The notes: a model not told the origin generated them from the letters alone. Positions 18,564-27,572 are shown, numbered from the stretch's first letter. The stretch is 64,000 nucleotides of DNA from Pradoshia sp. D12 (GCF_008935075.1 NZ_CP044545.1:1887501-1951500); one strand, 5' to 3'. Numbers and translations: made by a program.

Positions 18564-19542
18564 TCTGATCACCCTTTGCCGCAAGCATTTTCACATATTC
18601 AGTCAGTTGAATCCCATCCTTGATTATGTCCTTAACATTTTTCTTTTCTACTTTCGATAGCTTATTCACAGCCAAGTAATGTCCGGATTCATAGTCTGTA
18701 TGAATTCCATAGACCAGCCGATATGTTTGTAGTTTGGCAAACTGATTAGCATATTTTTCTCGATTTTGTTTTGGTAGAACAGAATCCGGTACACCTTTAA
18801 GCCTATCGATAGTGGTGGTTGCATTTAATTTCTCATTGATTGCTAGAATTCTTCCGGCATTCACATATGGGTATATAGCAGATTCCTTTATATTTAAACA
18901 GCCAGAATATGGGCCGTGAGTTTCTAAAAGTAACTGTCCGAATACACCAATCGTTTTTTTTATATGCATTGTATTATCCAGGATACGGGTTAATAAATGT
19001 TTTTCATCAATTAGTTGATAAGAATACTGTTTTAATTGCCGTATAAACCTTTCCTCGCCCAGAAATGCTCGACTATCCATAAAAGTAAGCAAATAACGGA
19101 TAGATTCCCATGAAGCATCATCTATCCAATCATTTAATTGTTGCATCCACTGATTGTATGATCTGCACCAGAAAGGATTACTTGCCATCACTTTACCTTC
19201 ACAAAGGCTATATCCAACTTGCATTAACCCCTCGGATATTTCTTTCCCCAGCGATAAGAAATAATTTCGCACTTCTGGATGATTGTGTTCAAAAATGATC
19301 CCATGGTCCTGATCGCTCCAGATACCTTGTTCTTTTCGACCGGCACTTCCCATAACAAAAAAGCAAAAAGGGGAGGGAGGAGACCCAAATATTTGGGTTG
19401 TCTTATTAAAAGCTATCGTGATGGTCTGCCTTATAATCTCGTCATGAAGCAAATTCAGTTCATCAGGGCTTAAGGTTATTGAATTAAATTGCTGTTTTCG
19501 ATAAGCCCATATTTTTGAATAGTCCTGATTTTCGGTTTCCAT
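18550..19542 (-). CDS. DUF294/GlnD-like nucleotidyltransferase
   Basis: Residues ~50-180 form a nucleotidyltransferase domain of the Pol-beta fold: MGSAGRKEQGIWSDQD with G65-S66 and metal-binding D77/D79, as in GlnD and the DUF294 family. The C-terminal ~150 residues match the DUF294 substrate-binding helical domain. No CBS or cAMP-binding domain is present, so this is the short form. AAGGAG precedes the ATG, 58 nt after amtB. The position suggests a role in nitrogen signalling or nucleotide tagging, but the target (PII or other) is unknown; no glnK was seen. Confidence 0.8.
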   Translation of the reverse strand: METENQDYSKIWAYRKQQFNSITLSPDELNLLHDEIIRQTITIAFNKTTQIFGSPPSPFCFFVMGSAGRKEQGIWSDQDHGIIFEHNHPEVRNYFLSLGKEISEGLMQVGYSLCEGKVMASNPFWCRSYNQWMQQLNDWIDDASWESIRYLLTFMDSRAFLGEERFIRQLKQYSYQLIDEKHLLTRILDNTMHIKKTIGVFGQLLLETHGPYSGCLNIKESAIYPYVNAGRILAINEKLNATTTIDRLKGVPDSVLPKQNREKYANQFAKLQTYRLVYGIHTDYESGHYLAVNKLSKVEKKNVKDIIKDGIQLTEYVKMLAAKGDQNGNE

Positions 19543-19565
19543 TCAGACGCTCCTTAATGGAAATG

Positions 19566-19595
19566 ATCCCCTGAACTAAGCACAGTTCAGGGGAT
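19566..19595 (-). terminator. Strong hairpin between amtB and the nucleotidyltransferase gene
   Basis: Perfect 12-bp arms (ATCCCCTGAACT / AGTTCAGGGGAT) around AAGCAC, six nt after the amtB stop. No U-tract follows, so it may protect the amtB mRNA end or cause partial termination rather than end transcription. Confidence 0.6.
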
Positions 19596-19600
19596 ACCAT

Positions 19601-20875
19601 TTACATGATAGATTTATCAGTTGTTTCATTTTTAAGTAATTCAGGGTAACCATATGCGCCATGTTCACTCATATCCAATCCCATTATTTCTTCTTCCTCC
19701 GTAACACGAAGGCCGCGCATCACTTTTTTCATACCTAATAAAAGAATATAGGATACCAGAAAAGCAAATGCTCCGCATACAACGACACCCAAAGCTTGAA
19801 CACCTAATTGGCTAAAGCCGCCGCCGTAAAATAAACCAGCTTTTCCGACAGTGGCCAGCTCTTTTGTAGCAAAAAAGCCAGTGGATAAGGTGCCCCATAT
19901 TCCAGCAGCTCCATGAACGGAAAGAGCATAGATTGGATCATCAATTTTTCGAGCTTCAAAGAAACGGATGCTATAAAATACTAGAATTCCAGCAACAAAT
20001 CCAATAACTACGGATGCCCAAGCTTCAACGAATGCACAGGATGCCGTAATGGCAACCAGACCGGCTAATGCTCCATTTAACATCATGGACACATCTGCTT
20101 TCCCCATGACAATCCAAGAAATAATCATGGCAGCTATCGTTCCAGCAGCCGCGGCAAGATTCGTATTAACTGCAACAAATCCAAAGAATCCTGCATCCAC
20201 TGCTACCGTACTGCCGGCATTGAAACCGAACCATCCAACCCAAAGCAATAAAACACTTAATGCTGTGTATACTTGGTTATGTCCATATAAGTTATTAGCT
20301 GAGCCATCTTTATTAAATTTACCGATACGCGGTTTCAAATGGATCGTAGCTGCCAAAGCTGCCATGGCACCAGTTAAGTGAACAACAGTGGAACCGGCAA
20401 AATCTTGTTTACCATGATCAGCTAACCAGCCACCGCCCCAAATCCAGTGAGCGATAGGAGGGTAAACAAGGGCAGAGAATAAAACGGCGAAGAGTACATA
20501 TACACCCATTTTCGCTCGTTCTGCAAATCCCCCAAAAGCAATAGTTATCGATATTCCGGCAAAGGCTGTTTGGAATAAAAAGAATACGGCTCCAGATAAA
20601 CCAACACCATCGAGATCATACCCAGAGTAAAAGAAGTCAGATAAACCAATGAATTTACTTAAACCAGCTCCATCCCCAAATATGAATCCAAAGCCTATTG
20701 CCCAAAAGACAATAGAAGAAATTCCGAATGTAAGAATCGTTTTACCTGCGATATGTCCAGCATTTTTCATTCGAGTGGATCCAGTCTCTAGCAGGATAAA
20801 GCCACCAATCATCAAGATGACTAACACTGCTCCCACCATCACCCAAAGGCTATTCATTAAAAAAATCGTATCCAT
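19601..20875 (-). CDS. amtB: Ammonium transporter AmtB
   Basis: Trimeric membrane channel for ammonium/ammonia. About 11 membrane helices are visible. The first lies in VGAVLVILMIGGFILLETGS. The paired pore histidines are in VVHLTGAMA and SVHGAAGIWG, and the gating FGGFAERAKM loop and GWFGFNAGS motif are present. The 424-residue length is normal. The cytoplasmic tail is short (EEEEIMGLDMSEHGAYGYPE). In B. subtilis amtB (nrgA) is followed by glnK (nrgB); here the next genes are a DUF294 nucleotidyltransferase and an exonuclease. A TnrA-type box lies upstream. Confidence 0.95.
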   Translation of the reverse strand: MDTIFLMNSLWVMVGAVLVILMIGGFILLETGSTRMKNAGHIAGKTILTFGISSIVFWAIGFGFIFGDGAGLSKFIGLSDFFYSGYDLDGVGLSGAVFFLFQTAFAGISITIAFGGFAERAKMGVYVLFAVLFSALVYPPIAHWIWGGGWLADHGKQDFAGSTVVHLTGAMAALAATIHLKPRIGKFNKDGSANNLYGHNQVYTALSVLLLWVGWFGFNAGSTVAVDAGFFGFVAVNTNLAAAAGTIAAMIISWIVMGKADVSMMLNGALAGLVAITASCAFVEAWASVVIGFVAGILVFYSIRFFEARKIDDPIYALSVHGAAGIWGTLSTGFFATKELATVGKAGLFYGGGFSQLGVQALGVVVCGAFAFLVSYILLLGMKKVMRGLRVTEEEEIMGLDMSEHGAYGYPELLKNETTDKSIM

Positions 20876-20915
20876 AATTCCACACCTTCCTAAGTAAGTT
20901 TTCCTTTACTGTCTG

Positions 20916-20969
20916 TATTGTCGCATCATCAGGGATTGGAATTCTACAACCATGTAAGGAAACCTAACG
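20916..20969 (-). promoter_or_regulatory. Candidate TnrA box and promoter of amtB
   Basis: At 20953-20969 the sequence fits TGTNA-N7-TNACA with one mismatch (terminal A to G). A weak -10-like GACAAT follows at 20916-20921 on the minus strand, placing the box about 50 nt upstream of the expected start, where TnrA activates. The adjacent gene encodes a TnrA paralogue. Confidence 0.6.
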
Positions 20970-21021
20970 TGGTTTTTATGGAAAGGAGTGGAAGTGTATG
21001 TGCAAAAGGAGATAAACCGGT

Positions 21022-21351
21022 CTAGTTGTATTTTTGAACACCAAATTGAGCATTTAATTGCCCTTGAATCATTTTTTTGTGCGTTTTAGCTGCATCTTCT
21101 TTTTTCTTTTCTCTAAGCATTTCTTGCCTGATCTCATAGGTCTGTATGCCGTCTTCAATTTTTTCAGCTATATCCATTAATAATTCTATATCTGTAAAAG
21201 AATATTTCCGACTTCCGCCATTGTTTCTAGCAGGAAAAATGAGTTTACGTTCTTCGTAATAACGGATTTGCCTTTCCGATAACCCAGTTAATTCTTTGAC
21301 AACACCGATTGTTATGACTTTTTTATCTTTATATGAAGTCTCCTGGCTCAC
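21022..21351 (-). CDS. tnrA: TnrA-like MerR-family nitrogen regulator, paralogue A
   Basis: The MerR helix-turn-helix opens with YKDKKVITIGVVKELTGL and RQIRYYEERKL, as in TnrA. The tail differs from canonical TnrA: it ends QGQLNAQFGVQKYN after an expanded REKKKEDAAKTHKK stretch. TnrA uses its C-terminal region to bind feedback-inhibited glutamine synthetase, so the changed tail may alter that switch. I prefer the GTG start at 21351, 7 nt behind GGGGG; TTG at 21357 is too close to it. It lies between amtB and the second copy, which is divergent. Confidence 0.85.
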   Translation of the reverse strand: MSQETSYKDKKVITIGVVKELTGLSERQIRYYEERKLIFPARNNGGSRKYSFTDIELLMDIAEKIEDGIQTYEIRQEMLREKKKEDAAKTHKKMIQGQLNAQFGVQKYN

Positions 21352-21577
21352 CTGCAATCCCCCTAAATATAGTAAAATGTACCTTGATATTATCTCACAT
21401 AGATAGAATTAAAAATACTGAAAATTCAAAAATCAACATCAAAAAATTCTTGATAATCTATGCAGTTGTAAAAAATATATGTCAGAACATCTCCCAAACA
21501 CCTTGAGATTAACTGTAAACAAGTAATAATCAACTATATAGCAATTCATATAGCCTTATTTAGGGGGGGAGGGAGCT

Positions 21578-21880
21578 ATGTCATCATATAAGGATAAGAA
21601 GGTTATATCTATAGGCATTGTCAGCGAACTAACAGGGATCTCCCAACGGAAAATTCGTTATTACGAGGAACGCGGATTGATTTTTCCCGAAAGATCAATT
21701 AAAGGAATTCGCAAATACTCATTTCAAGATGTAGAGACCTTAATGAAGATTGCAGAAAAAATGGAAGAAGGTGTACAAACAGCAGAAATTAGAAACGATA
21801 TGCAACGCAGAAAAATTCGGGATGAAATGATTAAGGGTCAATTAAATGCTCATTTTCGTTTTAGGAACTCAGATAAATAA
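21578..21880 (+). CDS. tnrA: TnrA MerR-family global nitrogen regulator, paralogue B
   Basis: 100 residues. [35 protein letters not shown] and the [16 protein letters not shown] helix match TnrA closely. The C-terminal [14 protein letters not shown] segment is the canonical glutamine-synthetase-binding tail, so this copy looks more like B. subtilis TnrA than its neighbour. It is preceded by GGGGGGGAGGGAG and is divergent from paralogue A across 226 nt that must contain both promoters; only half-sites of a TnrA box were found there. Confidence 0.9.
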   Translation: MSSYKDKKVISIGIVSELTGISQRKIRYYEERGLIFPERSIKGIRKYSFQDVETLMKIAEKMEEGVQTAEIRNDMQRRKIRDEMIKGQLNAHFRFRNSDK

Positions 21881-22103
21881 ATGGTATTCCATATAAACAA
21901 AATTCGGGAGTATTTGTCATCATTTTTAAATCAAAGACTACTAGGTATTTGTATATGAAGTGAGAGACTACTCTTAGAACAAACCTTTTTATGCGTGTTT
22001 TGTTAATCGCAAACATAAGAATATATTCAGCTATACGAAGTATATAACCGCTGAACTTTGGACACTCTGTTAATATTAGAATATGAATTAACAGAAGAGA
22101 GAA

Positions 22104-22523
22104 ATGAAGCGAGTATATCAAATTTCTTTAGGCGACCCAATTGGCAACAGTATGATTATAAACGGCAAATGGTACAAAGACGCAAGGGACGCATTGATAG
22201 CGCGGATCTCGTTAATTGCTGCTTATGAATAAGTATATGGTGTGAAAATTGCTTGTGATGATTCAGGAGAACTTCATAGAAGGGTAGATAATGAAAACTC
22301 TATATGTATCAACGAAGGTCGAGTTACCGGAGCAAGCATCCCTGTAATGAACGAAGCATATGTTCAGGTAGAGTGGCAAGATGTAACAGATGATTTTCCT
22401 ACATCTGAACCAAAGTTGCCTGAAAAACCAATAACTTAAGAAGAAAAGTTCATTATTGAAAATCTTAATGACTTTTTCATTCAAATAGATAACGGTGAAA
22501 TCATCATCAACAGCCACAACTGA
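22104..22523 (+). pseudogene. Decayed hypothetical gene with two in-frame TAA stops
   Basis: One frame stays protein-like over 140 codons. It starts MKRVYQISLGDPIGNS..., meets TAA at 22230 and continues as VYGVKIACDDSGELHRR... to EPKLPEKPIT. It meets TAA at 22437 and continues as EEKFIIENLNDFF... before ending at 22521. The same composition across both stops suggests a single gene broken by point mutations. The middle part could be made alone from a GTG at 22242. The family was not recognised; accessory-region position suggests a phage or plasmid origin. Confidence 0.5.
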
Positions 22524-22578
22524 AACAAGACAGTAATTAAGTTGACTATTGCTCAATATCCAAGTTAAATCTCATTTT

Positions 22579-22612
22579 AAAAACCTTCATTACTAAGATG
22601 ATGGTTTTTTTG
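22579..22612. terminator. Terminator-like hairpin before the defence operon
   Basis: AACCTTCAT / ATGATGGTT (one mismatch) around TACTAAG with A-run and T7. A similar hairpin lies at the other side of the defence genes. Confidence 0.7.
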
Positions 22613-22637
22613 TTTTTACACTCCTGATAAACTATAA

Positions 22638-22687
22638 CACTTTTGCAAGGCAGCTCGGTGTTCTTCTATATGTCTTTGCAACTACTC
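22638..22687. repeat. Left copy of a 50-bp imperfect direct repeat flanking the McrBC-like operon
   Basis: 44 of 50 bases match 27586-27635. Read on the minus strand both encode a shared LQRH(I/M)EEHRAALQKC peptide; in this copy a TAG stands just before it, so this is a gene-end remnant. Confidence 0.85.
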
Positions 22688-22765
22688 TATATATTTATGA
22701 AACCACTTTCTCTGAATTTGAAACCTCCGCATAATAAGGTATCTGAATAGTTTGTTAATATCGAA

Positions 22766-22794
22766 TTTATTAAAAATAACTTTTCTAGTATAAT
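22766..22794 (+). promoter_or_regulatory. Likely promoter of the McrBC-like operon
   Basis: TATAAT at 22789-22794 with a weak TTTATT 17 nt upstream, 31 nt before the first gene's start. Confidence 0.55.
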
Positions 22795-22825
22795 TTAAGT
22801 AAGCGGCAGAGTTAGGAGGATGGCG

Positions 22826-23785
22826 ATGTATGAGCTTTTTTTAAAGATAATAGATAAGCTTGATAGCAAACAACTAGAAGACATATTCAGAATTAACAAA
22901 TTGCGCGTTAAGGGCTTTCGTATTAACGGCCCATCAAGCCCTACCAAGACAAAGACAATGAAAAGGATACTTACTGAAGTATCTGAAGAAAAATTGATAA
23001 CTTTATTAAAAAAAGCCGCTGAGACATATACAAAAGAAAAAAATAGAGATTATTCTTGGGCTTTAACATCTACCATTGATGAAAAAATGTTAACAGAAAA
23101 GATCGAGAATACTAGTATCGGAGAAGTTGCTTTCGCGTTGATTTTCGGGGATAAGGTTAGCTTATTAGAAAAGTATCTAGGAGATTCACAAAATGACAAC
23201 ATAGCATTCAAAAAAACAGAAGAGAAGACTAACGAAGAAGAATCACTAGTCAAAAATCTTCGATCCATTATCACCAAACTAGAAGAAGAGAATAAAAGAT
23301 TACAAGATATAGCGATGAAGAGAAGAAAAGCTGTTTTAACACAAGAACACGAAAACAAAGGTTTAAAAAAAGATTTAAAATTAGCCAAAAAAGAAAACCA
23401 AAGATTAGAGAATGTACTTACGAAATTAAGAGAGGAATTGAGGCAGTTCGAGATAGAAAACGAAGAACTAGGCAAACTGAAGCTCTTGTTTTACGGAAAT
23501 GACTCTTATAGAAAATGTATAGATTCTAAAGTGACGACTTTAGATTTTTTAAATTATGAATATGCGAGTGGAGGCATCGATGAGATAGAGGACTATAAAA
23601 ATTATCATAAGTTAGTCGTGCTTTCTTTTACCCTAAACAAAAAAGAAGAAGCGAAATTAATTGCTTCAAAAATCTTTAAATACTTTGGAGAAATAGGAAA
23701 TGCACTGTTTATTGACTCTCTAGAGAATTTTGACCAGTACATTGGAAGAATGGAGGGTTATTATGACCGAAACCAAATGGTTTGA
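22826..23785 (+). CDS. Coiled-coil protein of an McrBC-like defence operon; function unknown
   Basis: 319 residues from the ATG at 22826, six nt behind AGGAGG (an ATG two codons upstream touches the ribosome binding site). Residues ~1-110 are a helical domain with no recognised family. Residues ~140-225 are a long coiled coil rich in E, K and L (LEEENKRLQDI, KKENQRLENVL). Residues ~240-319 are helical and repeat-like, with LNYEYASGGIDEIEDY and KKEEAKLIASKIFKYFGE. The end overlaps the start of the McrB-like gene by 23 nt. Such proteins could sense or position the AAA+ ring on DNA or RNA; this is inference from the operon only. Confidence 0.75.
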   Translation: MYELFLKIIDKLDSKQLEDIFRINKLRVKGFRINGPSSPTKTKTMKRILTEVSEEKLITLLKKAAETYTKEKNRDYSWALTSTIDEKMLTEKIENTSIGEVAFALIFGDKVSLLEKYLGDSQNDNIAFKKTEEKTNEEESLVKNLRSIITKLEEENKRLQDIAMKRRKAVLTQEHENKGLKKDLKLAKKENQRLENVLTKLREELRQFEIENEELGKLKLLFYGNDSYRKCIDSKVTTLDFLNYEYASGGIDEIEDYKNYHKLVVLSFTLNKKEEAKLIASKIFKYFGEIGNALFIDSLENFDQYIGRMEGYYDRNQMV

Positions 23786-25721
23786 AACAAAATTCCTTGG
23801 CAAACTACAGGACACGGACCATTTCTTATTAACGAAAGAGAATTCAATCATACGCTTTCCAATCAAAGTGATTTCTAATCCACCAGAAAATATAACAGAT
23901 GATATAACTAAGCGAGTAACCAGTTTTTCAGGGGAGTTAGAAAACTTAGGGTTTACCGACGATAAGGACTTAACACCTGAAGAAAGATATAAGGAATTGA
24001 CCGATTTTTTAAATGTACATTATCTAATGTTCAAAATTAAGGCTAAGTATAAAGAAAATGACCAAACCTTTTATAACGCATACGACTTAGAGGTTGTTAG
24101 AAGGGAATCAAACAACGATCATACGTATTTTCCAATCCCTTTTATTCGAACTAATTCAGGTAAAAAAACAGTAGATGTTATCCAAAAGTTAAAGAACAAC
24201 GAATACGTCCAATCGTACTTTTCACTATCTAAAGAATCCGAGGACTACCCTTCGTTTGTTTTGATAGGTGAGTACAAATCTAGCCTTGTTAAGGAACCAT
24301 TTTCGGAGCCAAAACTTGATAGGTTATATGCGTTCGGTCCTATTGAAGGGATTGAGTATTCGGAGGAATATCAATTTAAATTTATCACGAATAAAGAGAA
24401 TACATATTATAGAGAAATCAGTTTAAAGGAACTAGGAGAGTATTACTTATCTAAAGGCAAAGTAATGTTTGTTACAGGCGAAAAGGATAATGAGATTAGA
24501 GAATCCTTGATATCAAAAGGACGCAAAGTAAGTCCTCAAAAAGCCAAATCAAAAATCGAGGATATTAATGAACTAGAATTTTTGAAAGTGTTCGAAGAGG
24601 TTGCATTGTCAAAAAACCAACTTTATACACCTTTAGATTTGTATAACTTCCATACGGCTATGAAGAACAAAAGCCTTGTGATCTTAGCTGGGTTGAGCGG
24701 AACAGGGAAATCACGTATCGTACAGTGCTATCACGAAGCTCTTAATAAATTTGCCAGCAAGGGCAGCGATTATTCAAACGTCAATAAAAGTAAGTTGCTA
24801 TTCGTTCCTGTAAGACCATTTTGGCAGGACGATACGGATTTATTAGGATACCTAGACAGCTCTCAAGGCATATATAGACCTGGGGAGTCAGGGTTAGTTG
24901 ATTTCATCATCGAGGCAAACAACAACCCTGATGAATGTTACATCGTTTGTTTAGATGAAATGAACTTAGCAAAGGTGGAGCATTATTTTTCCCAGTTCCT
25001 ATCCGTATTAGAGAGAGAGCCTGATGATAGACACATTAATTTATATAGCAGTAACTTAAACGGGCGTGTTTATAACCAAAACGTATATCCGTCTGAAATT
25101 AAACTTAGTGAAAATCTTTTGTTTGCGGGTACGGTTAACATCGACGAATCTTCATTCCAATTTTCAGATAAGGTGCTTGATAGAGCCAATACGATTTCAC
25201 TTGGACTATGCCCATACAAAGATGTACGGGAAAAACTTGCAACTGCCCTTAACGAAAAGAAAGAGTCACCTAAAGGGGAAGTTGAGACTGTGGAACCTTT
25301 AAGAACCTTCATTAAGCTAAAAAGTATGCAGAAAAACCATAAATACAGTGTATTGACTGCAGAAGAGATTGATATCTTGTGGGAAATCAACCGCTTAATG
25401 CAGGAAGCAACAGACCAAATTGGCGTAGGATATAGGATTGTTAACCAAATTGAAGAGTATATAGCGAATATCCCTAACTCTCCGCAATTTCCTAGAAGCA
25501 AAGCATTCGATTTGCAACTAACACAAAGGATTTTGCCGAAATTAAGGGGTTCCCAAAAGCAACTCGGAGCGCTGATTGGTAAAATTCAAAACGAAAAATA
25601 CGAAGAAGGGCATCTTTATAAATTGTTAAACAACAACCGAAGTATTTCTGATTTTGATTCAGCAAAAAGAAAACTAGTCAATTTAGCTAAGGAGCTAGAT
25701 GAGTATGGGCATACCATTTAA
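23763..25721 (+). CDS. McrB-like AAA+ NTPase of a type IV restriction-like system
   Basis: 652 residues from the ATG at 23763, behind GGAGGG. The C-terminal part is an McrB-type AAA+ motor. Walker A GLSGTGKS is at about 311-318, Walker B IVCLDEMNLAKVEHYF at about 392, and a GTVNIDESS sensor-like motif near 456 where McrB has MNTADRS-type residues. The first ~290 residues are a separate domain that I do not recognise; in McrB-family proteins this position holds the target-recognition module. The gene overlaps both neighbours. McrB GTPases remodel DNA and activate the McrC nuclease; that role here is inferred. Confidence 0.88.
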   Translation: MTETKWFETKFLGKLQDTDHFLLTKENSIIRFPIKVISNPPENITDDITKRVTSFSGELENLGFTDDKDLTPEERYKELTDFLNVHYLMFKIKAKYKENDQTFYNAYDLEVVRRESNNDHTYFPIPFIRTNSGKKTVDVIQKLKNNEYVQSYFSLSKESEDYPSFVLIGEYKSSLVKEPFSEPKLDRLYAFGPIEGIEYSEEYQFKFITNKENTYYREISLKELGEYYLSKGKVMFVTGEKDNEIRESLISKGRKVSPQKAKSKIEDINELEFLKVFEEVALSKNQLYTPLDLYNFHTAMKNKSLVILAGLSGTGKSRIVQCYHEALNKFASKGSDYSNVNKSKLLFVPVRPFWQDDTDLLGYLDSSQGIYRPGESGLVDFIIEANNNPDECYIVCLDEMNLAKVEHYFSQFLSVLEREPDDRHINLYSSNLNGRVYNQNVYPSEIKLSENLLFAGTVNIDESSFQFSDKVLDRANTISLGLCPYKDVREKLATALNEKKESPKGEVETVEPLRTFIKLKSMQKNHKYSVLTAEEIDILWEINRLMQEATDQIGVGYRIVNQIEEYIANIPNSPQFPRSKAFDLQLTQRILPKLRGSQKQLGALIGKIQNEKYEEGHLYKLLNNNRSISDFDSAKRKLVNLAKELDEYGHTI

Positions 25722-27513
25722 CTTGCTCTTTTTTTCGGATAAGAACACTGTAGGAGACTTGGTTATTAGTTTTTCAACTGATTTAGAAGAAGCTTTAAAA
25801 AATCTTGAAGAGTATAGTTACTCCTGCACCGAACTGTGCGATTTAAGGGTTAAATTTGAATGCAACCAACCGGACGCTAAGTTATGGATCGAAATAATGG
25901 ATATGTTGCCCGAAAAGTCATTTAGAGATTCTGAAACCGTGTTTTTTCATCCTTCGCAAGAAATCAGAGGTCTCTACTTAAATTTTGAATCTGATTTCAA
26001 TACGGATAACCTTAATTTCAGCTGTCTTTTACCTGGTGTGTACAGAATGGTAGTCACTGTTCACGATGAAGAGTATTATGCTTTCTTGAAAGTGACCCCT
26101 TCAAGAATCCACGTAGAACAACTAAATTTAATGAGGGGAGAAATCGAAGGAACCTTAGTGGACCTCGCTAAGGAAACAGCAGTTAGAAGAAATTTTGCTG
26201 GGTTTGAAAATGATTCAACCAATGAATCTATAACCCGCAAATACGACTTCTTAATTTCAAACTCAGTGGCTTTGATTAACAACATCAATTTAATATTACG
26301 AGAGCCTAGATTTAAAATAACCAAAAAATATATGTATAAATCGTTAGGACAGCCAACGCGGAGCGACCTGAAAACGACCCAATTAAAGCAGAGCAGACAC
26401 ACTTCCACCCACAAGGTTCCTAGCTACGATTATATAATTGACTACAATCTTTCGATAAACAGCAATTTAAAGAAGATGTTAGAAGAATTTTTAGACAGCA
26501 TTTTCTTGGTAGAAAAATATGTGAAGAAGAAAATTGTGTCTTTAAAAAATGACTTGGCATTGCAAAAAAGATATAAATCTCCAACAGATATAATCGATAA
26601 AAAATTAGTGATTGAAAAGGAACGATTGGAACAATTTAAGAAGCTAAAAGCCAATGTTATTTTGGCTTTGGATGAAAATTGGTTTGAAAATGTCGATGCA
26701 CATATGAATAATCAAGAGAAATTAACGCGATTTCCCTATTATCGAACCATATATTCTTTGTATTTGCAATTAAACAAAGGGAGTACGTTTACGATCAACC
26801 CTTTCAAACACTACATTTACTATTGGAAAGAAACATCAAAGTTATATGAAATTTGGGGATTTATTAAACTGTTATTAATGCTTAAGAACAACAAATATTT
26901 AAATTTCAATGAAATCTCGGGTTGGATATTTGATCATAATGACGATTCGATTTATCCATTCTTAGACCCAAACACGAAAATAACTCTCAGAAATTCTGAG
27001 GGCCTCGTATTGAATGTTTGGTACGATTCGTTTATTTCTAAACCACCCGAAAAAGCCGATACATTCGATAACCCACTAATCACTGTGGAAAAGAGCAACA
27101 GACCGGACTTTAGGATGGATATTTATGACCAAGGAGTGTTTAAAGGGAGCGTCTTAGCGGATTTCAAATATAGATCTTATGACAAACTGGGCACTCTAGG
27201 CGTTTACACTCGTAATCGCGATAATAACCAAGGCTATAAGGTGTATTCTCAACTCGTCAATTATTCAAATGTGAGGTCGTTTTACTACAACACCACCCGT
27301 AAAACGAAGTATGCGAATCCAGCCATTAAGAGAGTGTTTGGCATATTTCCACAGAAAGAGAACAAATCTAATTTTTTTGAATCTGATGACGCAACCACAA
27401 TCATCAGATGTTCTCTTTCACCAGGAGTAGAATTCAAGGATATCGAAAATGAATTTTTGGACATTATTGAAGAAGCTACAGGACGCGAATTGGAGAGAGG
27501 AAAGGGAATATAA
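25699..27513 (+). CDS. McrC-like nuclease subunit (DUF2357 plus PD-(D/E)XK domain)
   Basis: 604 residues, AAGGAG before the ATG, overlapping the AAA+ gene by 23 nt. The N-terminal ~200 residues resemble DUF2357, the domain that links McrC-type subunits to the McrB ring (ending YYAFLKVTPSRIHVEQ). A helical middle follows. The nuclease motif is RPDFRMDIYD ... LADFKYRS, giving D~469 and D/K~488-490 as the PD-(D/E)XK metal site. Stretches past residue 500 complete the fold. The catalytic residues look intact, so the system should be active. Confidence 0.88.
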   Translation: MSMGIPFNLLFFSDKNTVGDLVISFSTDLEEALKNLEEYSYSCTELCDLRVKFECNQPDAKLWIEIMDMLPEKSFRDSETVFFHPSQEIRGLYLNFESDFNTDNLNFSCLLPGVYRMVVTVHDEEYYAFLKVTPSRIHVEQLNLMRGEIEGTLVDLAKETAVRRNFAGFENDSTNESITRKYDFLISNSVALINNINLILREPRFKITKKYMYKSLGQPTRSDLKTTQLKQSRHTSTHKVPSYDYIIDYNLSINSNLKKMLEEFLDSIFLVEKYVKKKIVSLKNDLALQKRYKSPTDIIDKKLVIEKERLEQFKKLKANVILALDENWFENVDAHMNNQEKLTRFPYYRTIYSLYLQLNKGSTFTINPFKHYIYYWKETSKLYEIWGFIKLLLMLKNNKYLNFNEISGWIFDHNDDSIYPFLDPNTKITLRNSEGLVLNVWYDSFISKPPEKADTFDNPLITVEKSNRPDFRMDIYDQGVFKGSVLADFKYRSYDKLGTLGVYTRNRDNNQGYKVYSQLVNYSNVRSFYYNTTRKTKYANPAIKRVFGIFPQKENKSNFFESDDATTIIRCSLSPGVEFKDIENEFLDIIEEATGRELERGKGI

Positions 27514-27530
27514 TCACGAAGTATACTATT

Positions 27531-27562
27531 AAAAAACCACATCTCAGATGGTGTGGTTTTAT
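27531..27562 (+). terminator. Terminator of the McrBC-like operon
   Basis: AAAACCACATC ... GATGGTGTGGTTTT with a 3-nt loop and one bulge, then ATTCTTTT. Confidence 0.85.
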
Positions 27563-27572
27563 TCTTTTACTT

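Noticed and set aside
21861-22121. 86-aa minus-strand hydrophobic frame after tnrA
   Set aside because: No ribosome binding site, overlaps the end of tnrA, and no recognisable membrane family.
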